NCBI GenBank assembly: GCA_001771975.1
Contig: MERE01000213.1
Coordinates: 1 to 11,776 of the forward strand
Length of the DNA stretch: 11,776 nucleotides
Direction of reading: 5' to 3'
DNA from: Betaproteobacteria bacterium RIFCSPLOWO2_02_FULL_68_150
GTDB lineage: Bacteria; Pseudomonadota; Gammaproteobacteria; Burkholderiales; SG8-39
Shown here: in pieces, positions 6,146 through 11,776 of the stretch
Layout: the number at the start of each line of letters is the position of its first letter
Position numbering within the stretch: the stretch's first letter is position 1
Position numbers and translations under genes: made by a program
Notes under the pieces: generated by a model
Databases searched by the model: none
The model's input: only the letters and a program-made list of their open reading frames with translations
Told to the model about the DNA's origin: nothing

Positions 6146-6174
6146 TTGACCGATCGGCACCCGAAGGCCAAAAT
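6146..6174 (+). promoter_or_regulatory. tRNA-Met promoter
   Basis: TTGACC (6146-6151) and CAAAAT (6169-6174) are 17 bases apart and match five and four of six consensus bases. The bases after the -10 (GCGCGCCC) form a GC-rich discriminator, as in stable-RNA promoters under stringent control. The mature tRNA begins 19 bases after the -10. The rest of the 151-bp gap before the tRNA holds nothing else I can support. Confidence 0.6.
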
Positions 6175-6192
6175 GCGCGCCCTTTTACCAGT

Positions 6193-6269
6193 GGCGAATT
6201 AGCTCAGCTGGTTAGAGCAGCGGAATCATAATCCGTGTGTCCGGGGTTCGAGTCCCTGATTCGCCACCA
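6193..6269 (+). tRNA. tRNA-Met (anticodon CAT)
   Basis: A 77-base cloverleaf with the 3' CCA encoded. Acceptor GGCGAAT pairs with ATTCGCC; D-stem GCTC/GAGC; anticodon stem GCGGA/TCCGT with loop ATCATAA, anticodon CAT at 6227-6229; T-arm CGGGG-TTCGAGT-CCCTG. The perfect acceptor stem including its first pair excludes initiator tRNA, which has a mismatch there. A CAT anticodon could also belong to tRNA-Ile2 (lysidine-modified), but acceptor bases 4-5 are G-A rather than the C-C of E. coli tRNA-Ile2, so elongator Met is more likely. Confidence 0.95.
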
Positions 6270-6297
6270 ACTCCCTTTTGCATAGAGCACCAGCGCC

Positions 6298-6624
6298 ATG
6301 AGCCGGATCGCGAAACTCCTGTACGCCGCCGCAATGCTGCTGGTGCTTGGCACGACCGCCGTATGCGCCCAGGTGCGCAGCGTCCCTGCGGAGGCCAAGC
6401 GCGGCCTGATCCGGCACCTTCAGGCGATGACCGTTGAAATCAACGGCCAAGCGATGCTGCTCGCGCCGGGAGCGCAGATCCGGGGTGCCGACAACCTGAT
6501 TGTCCTGCCGGCCGCGGTGCCGGCCGGGTCGCTGGTCAAATTCACGCTCGACGCGCAAGGCCAACTGAGCCGGGTCTGGATCCTGACGGCTGAGGAAGCC
6601 GCACGGCCCGACCCGCGCAGATAG
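6298..6624 (+). CDS. Small secreted protein of unknown function
   Basis: The 108-residue product starts with a clear signal peptide (basic MSRIAK, hydrophobic core to about residue 20, likely cleavage after VCA at residue 24), leaving about 84 periplasmic residues. The mature part contains RSVPAEAKRGLIRHLQAMTVEINGQ, LAPGAQIRGADNLIVLPAAVPAGSLVKFTLDAQGQ and ends near VWILTAEEAA; it looks like a small beta-rich domain. Similar short secreted proteins seem familiar next to miaB in betaproteobacteria, but I know of no assigned function. It begins 28 bp after the tRNA-Met with no terminator between, so read-through from the tRNA promoter is possible. The Shine-Dalgarno is weak (AGAG, about 11 bases upstream). 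Confidence 0.8.
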   Translation: MSRIAKLLYAAAMLLVLGTTAVCAQVRSVPAEAKRGLIRHLQAMTVEINGQAMLLAPGAQIRGADNLIVLPAAVPAGSLVKFTLDAQGQLSRVWILTAEEAARPDPRR

Positions 6625-6638
6625 CATAGACCGACGCA

Positions 6639-6669
6639 CTGCGCCGCTGCGGGTTCCGTCCCGGCGCAG
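6639..6669 (+). other. Inverted repeat before miaB
   Basis: CTGCGCCG (6639-6646) and CGGCGCAG (6662-6669) form a perfect 8-bp stem in the 71-bp gap between the secreted-protein gene and miaB. No T-run follows. It could be a weak terminator, an RNA-processing site, or chance in GC-rich DNA. Confidence 0.3.
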
Positions 6670-6695
6670 CGCGCAAACGCGAGGGAAAACCGCTT

Positions 6696-8027
6696 ATGGC
6701 CGGCAAGCATTACATCCGCACCTTCGGCTGTCAGATGAACGAGTACGACTCGGCGCGCATCGCCGAAGTGCTCCGGCAAGCCGGCGCTGCGCAGGCTGCG
6801 GCGCGGCCGGAGGACGCGGACATCATCGTCTTCAACACCTGCTCGGTGCGCGAGAAAGCCCAGGAAAAGGTGTTTGCCGATCTCGGACGCGTGAGGCACC
6901 TGAAGCGCGCCAACCCCGCGCTCATGATCGCGGTGGGAGGTTGCGTTGCCAGCCAGGAAGGCGGCGCCATCGTGCGGCGCGCGCCGTTCGTGGACGTGGT
7001 GTTCGGACCGCAGACCTTGCACCGCCTGCCCGAGCTGCTCGCCGAGCGGCGTGCCTCGGGCCGGCCGCAGGTGGACGTGAGTTTTCCCGAGATCGAGAAA
7101 TTCGACCGCCTGCCGGCACCGCGCGCGGACGGCCCCACCGCGTTCGTCTCGATCATGGAAGGTTGCAGCAAGTACTGCACCTTCTGCGTCGTGCCCTATA
7201 CGCGCGGCCCCGAAGTTTCGCGGTCCTTCGAGGACGTGCTCGCGGAGCTCGCCGCGCTGGCGGCGCAGGGCGTCAGGGAAATCACGCTGCTCGGTCAGAA
7301 CGTCAACGCCTGGCGCGGCGTGATCGATGGCGCGGCGGCGGATTTCGCCGAGCTGTTGCGCTACCTCTCCGACCTCGACGGCATCGAGCGCATCCGCTAC
7401 ACCACCTCGCATCCGCGCGAGTTCTCGCAACGCCTGATCGACGCCCATGCCGGCATCGGGAAGCTCGCTGCCCAGGTGCACCTGCCCGTGCAATCGGGTT
7501 CCGACCGCGTGCTGGCGGCGATGAAACGCGGCTACACGGCGCTCGAGTACCGCTCGATTGCGCGCCGCCTGAAGCGGGCGCGCCCCGGCTTGAGCCTGTC
7601 GTCGGACTTCATCGTCGGCTTTCCGGGCGAAACGGACGCGGACTTCGAGGCCACGCTCAGGCTGGTCGCCGAGGTAGGCTTCGACGACGCGTTCTCCTTC
7701 GTCTACAGCCCGCGCCCCGGGACTCCGGCGGCGGATTTCGCCGACGCGACGCCGCCGGAGGTGAAATCGGCGCGCCTGCAGGCGCTGCAGGCGGCGCTCG
7801 GCGCGCAGTACCGCTCGGCCAACGAGGCGATGGTCGGCAGCGTGCAGCGCGTCCTGGTCGAGGGCGCATCGAGGCGGCACGCGGACGAGCGGTGCGGCCG
7901 CACCGAGAACAACCGCGTGGTGAATTTCGGCGGCGCTGCCGAGCTGGCCGGCCGCTTTGCGCAGGTGCGCATCACCGCGGCGCGCTCGCATTCGCTGCGC
8001 GGCGAACTCGTGCATGCGCCCGACTAG
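6696..8027 (+). CDS. miaB: tRNA-2-methylthio-N6-dimethylallyladenosine synthase
   Basis: Radical-SAM enzyme that converts i6A37 to ms2i6A37 in tRNAs reading codons that begin with U. The 443-residue product has the expected length and order. The N-terminal methylthiotransferase domain has cluster cysteines Cys12 (FGCQMNEYDS), Cys49 (NTCSVREKA) and Cys83 (GGCVASQ). The radical-SAM motif CSKYCTFC (Cys157, 161, 164) is followed by VVPYTRGPE, and the C-terminal TRAM domain includes GRTENNRVVNF. The FGCQMN start and the lack of any N-terminal extension point to MiaB rather than RimO or MtaB. GAGGGA lies about 9 bases before the ATG. It leads the phoH-ybeY-corC-lnt cluster. Confidence 0.97.
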   Translation: MAGKHYIRTFGCQMNEYDSARIAEVLRQAGAAQAAARPEDADIIVFNTCSVREKAQEKVFADLGRVRHLKRANPALMIAVGGCVASQEGGAIVRRAPFVDVVFGPQTLHRLPELLAERRASGRPQVDVSFPEIEKFDRLPAPRADGPTAFVSIMEGCSKYCTFCVVPYTRGPEVSRSFEDVLAELAALAAQGVREITLLGQNVNAWRGVIDGAAADFAELLRYLSDLDGIERIRYTTSHPREFSQRLIDAHAGIGKLAAQVHLPVQSGSDRVLAAMKRGYTALEYRSIARRLKRARPGLSLSSDFIVGFPGETDADFEATLRLVAEVGFDDAFSFVYSPRPGTPAADFADATPPEVKSARLQALQAALGAQYRSANEAMVGSVQRVLVEGASRRHADERCGRTENNRVVNFGGAAELAGRFAQVRITAARSHSLRGELVHAPD

Positions 8028-9012
8028 AGGTCGCGAGGTCCGTCCGGCGAGCCCACGGCCGCTGGAGCTGCGGTTCGATCCGATCGACAATCAGCGGCTG
8101 GCGCGCCTGTGCGGGGCGCTCGACGCCAACCTGCGCCAGATCGAATCCGCGTTCGATGTCGCGATCGCCCGCCGCGGCGCGCGCTTCCTGGTGCGCGGTG
8201 AGCCCAGGCAGGCGGCGCGGGCCGCGCGCGCGCTGGAGCACTTCTATCCCAAAGCGACCGACGATCTGACGCTGGACGATCTGCAGCTCGGGCTTACCGA
8301 GCTGATGCAGGGCCTCGCGCCGCCCAAGGCGTCGGACGAGCGGCCGCAGCTGCTGACGCGCCGTCCCGACCTGCACGGGCGCACGCCGCATCAGGTCCAG
8401 TACATCGAGAACATACTCGCGCACGACATCACCATCGGCATCGGTCCCGCGGGAACCGGGAAGACCTATCTTGCGGTGGCCTGCGCGGTCGATGCGCTGG
8501 AGCGCGACAAGGTCAAGCGCATCGTGTTGGTGCGTCCCGCGGTCGAGGCCGGCGAACGCCTCGGCTTCCTGCCGGGTGACCTGGCGCAGAAGGTGGACCC
8601 CTACCTGCGGCCGCTGTACGACGCGCTTTACGACCTGATGGGGTTCGACAAGACCGCCAAGTTGCTGGAGCGCGGCACCATCGAGCTGGCGCCGCTCGCC
8701 TACATGCGCGGCCGCACCCTGAATCATGCCTTCATCATCCTCGACGAGGCCCAGAACACGACGCCCGAGCAGATGAAAATGTTCCTCACCCGCATCGGCT
8801 TCGGCGCCAAGGCGGTGGTCACGGGCGACGTCACCCAGATCGACCTCGCGCGCGGCCAGAAGAGCGGCCTGATCGAGGCGCGCCGTATCCTGAGCGAGGT
8901 GCGCGGCATCGCCTTCACCGAGTTCAGCGCCGTCGATGTGGTGCGACACCCCCTGGTCGCGCGCATCATCGATGCCTACGAAGCGCATGCAGCCGAACCG
9001 CCCGCGGTCTAG
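8014..9012 (+). CDS. phoH: PhoH-family ATPase
   Basis: Cytoplasmic P-loop ATPase of the PhoH/YbeZ type, linked genetically and by conserved neighbourhood to the RNase YbeY in RNA metabolism. The 332-residue product carries an N-terminal KH-like region (about 17-75), Walker A GPAGTGKT (residues 144-151) and Walker B FIILDEAQN (Asp244, Glu245), followed by VVTGDVTQIDL. I chose the ATG at 8014, which overlaps the end of miaB by 14 bases; a more upstream in-frame ATG at 7957 adds a basic stretch that is only a shadow of miaB. No strong Shine-Dalgarno is seen, so translation may be coupled to miaB. ybeY overlaps its 3' end. Confidence 0.95.
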   Translation: MRPTRGREVRPASPRPLELRFDPIDNQRLARLCGALDANLRQIESAFDVAIARRGARFLVRGEPRQAARAARALEHFYPKATDDLTLDDLQLGLTELMQGLAPPKASDERPQLLTRRPDLHGRTPHQVQYIENILAHDITIGIGPAGTGKTYLAVACAVDALERDKVKRIVLVRPAVEAGERLGFLPGDLAQKVDPYLRPLYDALYDLMGFDKTAKLLERGTIELAPLAYMRGRTLNHAFIILDEAQNTTPEQMKMFLTRIGFGAKAVVTGDVTQIDLARGQKSGLIEARRILSEVRGIAFTEFSAVDVVRHPLVARIIDAYEAHAAEPPAV

Positions 9013-9460
9013 CGCGGCTCGCGTCGCGGTTCAGATCGCGTGCCGCGCGCAGGGGCTGCCGAGCGCACGCCGGCTGCAGGCACTGGCGCGCGCCGCGGCG
9101 GCAGGCGGCGCGCAAATCACGCTGCGCATCGTCGGTGCGGCCGAAAGCCGCCGCCTCAACTCGGCTTTTCGCGGACGCGAGTACGCCACCAACGTGCTCG
9201 CCTTCGACTACCGCGCGCCCGCGCCGGGCGCGCGCCGGGCTGCTCAGGGCGACATCGTGCTTTGCCATCCGGTGCTGGTGCGCGAGGCGCGCGCGCAGCG
9301 CAAGCCTCTCGCCGACCACTACGCGCATGTCGTCGTGCATGGGGTGCTGCACCTGCGCGGCTACGATCACGCGCGCGGCGCCGGGGCCCTGCGCATGGAG
9401 CGCAGCGAAGCGCGCATCCTGCGCCGCTTCGGCGTCGCCGATCCCTACTTGGTAACATAG
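8987..9460 (+). CDS. ybeY: Endoribonuclease YbeY (rRNA maturation factor)
   Basis: Metal-dependent RNase needed for 16S rRNA 3' end maturation and ribosome quality control. The 157-residue product has the family zinc motif HGVLHLRGYDH with His118, His122 and His128, and the upstream conserved LNSAFRGREYATNVLAFDY, whose arginine corresponds to the conserved active-site Arg. The ATG at 8987 overlaps phoH by 26 bases and is preceded by GAAG; two further upstream in-frame ATGs (8936, 8972) would extend the overlap and add no family sequence. Its position directly after phoH is the classic YbeZ-YbeY pairing. Confidence 0.94.
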   Translation: MQPNRPRSSAARVAVQIACRAQGLPSARRLQALARAAAAGGAQITLRIVGAAESRRLNSAFRGREYATNVLAFDYRAPAPGARRAAQGDIVLCHPVLVREARAQRKPLADHYAHVVVHGVLHLRGYDHARGAGALRMERSEARILRRFGVADPYLVT

Positions 9461-9481
9461 CCGCGCAGCGCCCCCCGCCCG

Positions 9482-10306
9482 ATGCGCGATCTGTCACGCT
9501 CCAAGCTGCTTGAACGGCTGTCCACGCTGCTCCTGCGCGAACCGCAGGATCGCGACAGCCTGACGCGGCTGCTGCGCGCTGCGCACCGCCGCAACCTGCT
9601 CGACGCCGATGCGCTTTCGATCATCGAAGGCGCGCTCGCGGTTTCCGAGATGCAGGTGCGCGACATCATGATTCCGCGCGCGCAGATGGACGTGATCGAC
9701 ATCCACGCCAAGGTCGAGGAGTTCATCCCGCAGGTGATTTCGACCGCGCACTCGCGCTTTCCGGTGATCGACCAGAACCGCGACGATGTCATCGGCGTGC
9801 TGCTCGCCAAGGATCTGCTGCGCCATTACGCCGGCGAGGAGGAGTTCAACGTGCGCGAGATGCTGCGCCCGGCGGTGTTCGTGCCGGAATCGAAGCGCCT
9901 CAACGTGCTGCTGCGCGAGTTCCGCGCCAGCCGCAACCACATGGCAATCGTGGTCGACGAGTACGGCGGCGTGGCCGGACTGGTGACGATCGAGGACGTG
10001 CTCGAGCAGATCGTCGGCGAGATCGAAGACGAGTACGACTTCGACGAGGCGAGCGACAATATCCTGGCCGAGCCCGGCGGCCGCTGGCGCGTCAAGGCGC
10101 TGACCCAGATCGCCGACTTCAACGCCGCCTTCGGCACCGCCTTTTCCGACGCGGAGCACGACACCGTCGGCGGCCTGGTCATCAACCAGCTCGGCCGGCT
10201 GCCCAAGCGCGGCGAGACGCTCGGCATTTCCGGCTTCAGGTTCCAGGTGCTGCGTGCCGACAGCCGGCGGGTGTACACGTTGATCGTGGAGAAGCCGAAG
10301 GCGTGA
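9482..10306 (+). CDS. corC: CorC/HlyC-family CBS-domain protein
   Basis: Protein annotated as magnesium/cobalt efflux CorC (YbeX). The 274-residue product lacks the DUF21 transmembrane domain of larger relatives, so it is the short soluble form found in the miaB-lnt cluster. It has two CBS motifs (about residues 60-185, with VRDIMIPRAQMDVID and IVVDEYGGVAGLVTIEDVLEQIVGEIEDEYD) and a C-terminal CorC_HlyC transporter-associated domain (about 195-270, with DTVGGLVINQLGRLPKRGE). It starts 21 bp after ybeY with no clear Shine-Dalgarno. Transport activity is not shown by the sequence; a role with PhoH and YbeY in ribosome-related metabolism is equally plausible from context. A REPIN-like repeat begins 2 bp after its stop. 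Confidence 0.93.
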   Translation: MRDLSRSKLLERLSTLLLREPQDRDSLTRLLRAAHRRNLLDADALSIIEGALAVSEMQVRDIMIPRAQMDVIDIHAKVEEFIPQVISTAHSRFPVIDQNRDDVIGVLLAKDLLRHYAGEEEFNVREMLRPAVFVPESKRLNVLLREFRASRNHMAIVVDEYGGVAGLVTIEDVLEQIVGEIEDEYDFDEASDNILAEPGGRWRVKALTQIADFNAAFGTAFSDAEHDTVGGLVINQLGRLPKRGETLGISGFRFQVLRADSRRVYTLIVEKPKA

Positions 10307-10308
10307 CG

Positions 10309-10368
10309 AAATCGGGGTCAGAGCCCGATTTGCGCGGGCGATGGCAAATCGGGCTCTGACCCCGATTT
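10309..10368. repeat. REPIN-like element: two inverted REP arms over the corC-lnt junction
   Basis: Two 23-bp arms (10309-10331 and 10346-10368) are exact reverse complements separated by 14 bp. Each arm is itself a small hairpin: AAATCGGG and CCCGATTT around the 7-base loop GTCAGAG (left) or CTCTGAC (right). This two-level symmetry is the hallmark of REP doublets mobilised by RAYT (Y1-type) transposases. From memory, GGGGTCAGAGCCC-type repeats are common in proteobacterial genomes near such transposases; none is in this window. The element begins 2 bp after the corC stop and its spacer holds the lnt ATG. It can fold into one long hairpin or two short ones in the mRNA. Confidence 0.85.
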
Positions 10369-11776
10369 TCCCGATTTTCGCGGCGTTCCTCGCGGGCACC
10401 GCGGCGGTGGCGGGGTTCTCGCCGTTCGACCTGTTTGCGCTCGCGCTGGCCGCGCTCGCAGTGCTGATTCATCTCTGGCAGCGCGCGCCGGCGCCGCGCG
10501 CTGCGTTCTGGCTCGGCTTTGCCTTCGGCCTCGGCTTTTTCCTCGCCGGCGTGTCCTGGGTTTACGTCAGCATGCATCGCTTCGGCGGCATGCCGGCGGC
10601 GCTCGCCGCGCTGGCGACGCTGCTCTTTTGCGCGTTCCTCGCGCTCTTTCCGGCGTTGGCCGGACTGCTGCAGGCGCGCCTGCGGACGACGCCTGCGCTG
10701 CGCGCAGCGCTTGCGATTCCGGCGCTCTGGACGCTCGTCGAGTGGCTGCGCGGCTGGATTCTGACCGGTTTCCCGTGGCTCAGCGCGGGTTACGCGGCGA
10801 TCGAGTCGCCGCTTTCAGGCTACGCGCCGGTAGCCGGCGTGCACGCGGTCTCGTTCGCCTTCCTGGCGGGCGCGGGGCTCCTCTGGTGCGTGGCATGCGG
10901 ACAGGCAAGATGGCCCGCCGCGGCCGCCCTGGCGCTGATCGTCGGCGGCGGCGCGGCGCTGCGCGCGGCGGACTGGTCGGAGCCGGCGGGCGAGCCGCTC
11001 AGCGTGAGCCTGGTGCAGGGAAACATTGCGCAGGACCTCAAATTCGATCCGGCGCGCTACGCGCGCACCCTGGAAACCTACGCCCGGCTCGCCGGCGAGA
11101 GTCGCGCGCGCCTGATCGTGCTGCCCGAAACGGCAGTGCCGCGATTTCTCGACCTGGTCGAGCCCGCGGTTCTCGCGCGGCTCGAAGCGATCGCGAAATC
11201 GAATCGCGGCGACCTGCTGCTCGGTGTGCCGGTGCGCAACGCGCCCGGGTCGTACTTCAACAGCGTGTTGAGCCTCGGCAGTTCGCCGCAGCAGGTCTAC
11301 CACAAGGTGCATCTGGTGCCGTTCGGCGAATTCATCCCGCCGGGATTGCGCTGGATCAATGCCGTGCTGACGTTCCCGCTGTCGGATTTTTCGCCCGGTT
11401 CGCCTGATCAGCGGCCGCTCGCGGTGGCAGGCGAGCGCGTCGCCGTGAACATCTGCTACGAGGACCTGTTCGGCGCCGAGATCCGGCGTCAGTTGCCCGA
11501 GGCGACCCTGCTCGCCAACGTCTCCAACGTCGCCTGGTTCGGCGATTCGCTCGCACCAGCGCAGCATTTGCAGATCGCACGCATGCGCAGCCTCGAGACG
11601 GGCCGCATGCTGCTTGCCGCGACCAACAGCGGCATCACCGCCGTCATCGATCGCGACGCACGCGTGCTGGCGCAGTTGCCGAAGTTCGTGCAGGGTCGGC
11701 TCGATTTCACGGCGCGCGGCTACCGCGGCGCGACGCCCTACGTGCGCTTCGGCGATGCGCTCGCGCTCGGCGCCTG
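10341..11776 (+). CDS. lnt: Apolipoprotein N-acyltransferase (partial, C-terminus off window)
   Basis: Integral inner-membrane enzyme that adds the third acyl chain to the N-terminal cysteine of lipoproteins, using phospholipid donors. 478 codons are present; the family is about 510-540, so the end is missing. Several N-terminal transmembrane segments (about residues 8-190) precede the nitrilase-like periplasmic domain. The catalytic triad is visible: Glu263 in LPETAVP, Lys322 in YHKVHLVPFGEFIP and Cys372 in NICYEDLFG. The ATG at 10341 lies in the spacer of the inverted repeat, so residues 3-9 (NRALTPI) come from its right arm. No better upstream start exists in frame, and the next in-frame GTG (10407) would remove most of the first membrane segment. 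The Shine-Dalgarno is poor. Lnt would process lipoproteins such as the MltA encoded in this window. Confidence 0.95.
   Translation, partial: MANRALTPIFPIFAAFLAGTAAVAGFSPFDLFALALAALAVLIHLWQRAPAPRAAFWLGFAFGLGFFLAGVSWVYVSMHRFGGMPAALAALATLLFCAFLALFPALAGLLQARLRTTPALRAALAIPALWTLVEWLRGWILTGFPWLSAGYAAIESPLSGYAPVAGVHAVSFAFLAGAGLLWCVACGQARWPAAAALALIVGGGAALRAADWSEPAGEPLSVSLVQGNIAQDLKFDPARYARTLETYARLAGESRARLIVLPETAVPRFLDLVEPAVLARLEAIAKSNRGDLLLGVPVRNAPGSYFNSVLSLGSSPQQVYHKVHLVPFGEFIPPGLRWINAVLTFPLSDFSPGSPDQRPLAVAGERVAVNICYEDLFGAEIRRQLPEATLLANVSNVAWFGDSLAPAQHLQIARMRSLETGRMLLAATNSGITAVIDRDARVLAQLPKFVQGRLDFTARGYRGATPYVRFGDALALGA

Noticed and set aside
6097..6149. A 17-codon plus-strand frame preceded by AAAGGA
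   Set aside because: The ribosome-binding match is good, but the peptide has no recognisable features, it lies in the upstream region of the divergent FAD hydroxylase gene, and there is no sign of selection visible from one sequence.
6193..6269. tRNA-Met as an integration site for a mobile element
   Set aside because: No integrase gene lies nearby and I saw no repeat of the tRNA 3' end in the window; the following genes are core housekeeping genes.
1..11776. CRISPR array, toxin-antitoxin, defence or phage genes
   Set aside because: No regularly spaced repeats and no motifs of such families were found; every gene-length coding region belongs to a housekeeping family except one small secreted protein.

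Overview
The window is a GC-rich chromosomal segment of housekeeping genes. The combination of an rpe-trpE junction, an apaG/mltA block, a ubiquinone-hydroxylase/dsbC pair and the cluster miaB-phoH-ybeY-corC-lnt points to a betaproteobacterium (Rhodocyclales, Nitrosomonadales or Burkholderiales-like). I cannot name the genus from sequence alone. Both edge genes are cut: trpE loses its C-terminus at base 1 and lnt its C-terminus at base 11776.

Left part (1-2138, minus strand): rpe is followed by trpE. The 173-bp gap between them holds an extended -10 promoter, a short leader ORF ending in two Trp codons spaced three codons apart, and a strong hairpin, which together look like a tryptophan attenuator. 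The phosphoglycolate phosphatase gene gph, often found between rpe and trpE in this group, is absent.

Middle part (2139-6041): apaG (plus) diverges from rpe. mltA (plus), encoding a lytic transglycosylase lipoprotein, follows, with a possible 30-residue membrane protein on the minus strand overlapping its start. A minus-strand pair encodes a UbiH/UbiF/VisC/COQ6-type FAD monooxygenase and a DsbC-like periplasmic disulfide isomerase, 3 bp apart. Two copies of a GC-rich palindromic repeat flank mltA, each in a gap between genes that converge.

Right part (6042-11776, plus strand): a tRNA-Met (CAT) with a recognisable promoter, then a small secreted protein of unknown function, then miaB (tRNA methylthiolation), phoH (ATPase), ybeY (endoribonuclease/rRNA maturation), corC (CBS protein) and lnt (lipoprotein N-acylation). 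The genes from miaB to corC overlap or nearly abut and look like one operon. A perfect inverted repeat of two REP-like arms (REPIN type) fills the corC-lnt junction and contains the lnt start codon, so the first residues of Lnt are encoded by the repeat.

I found no CRISPR array, phage, transposase gene, toxin-antitoxin pair or defence system. The points worth a second look are regulatory and repeat-related.
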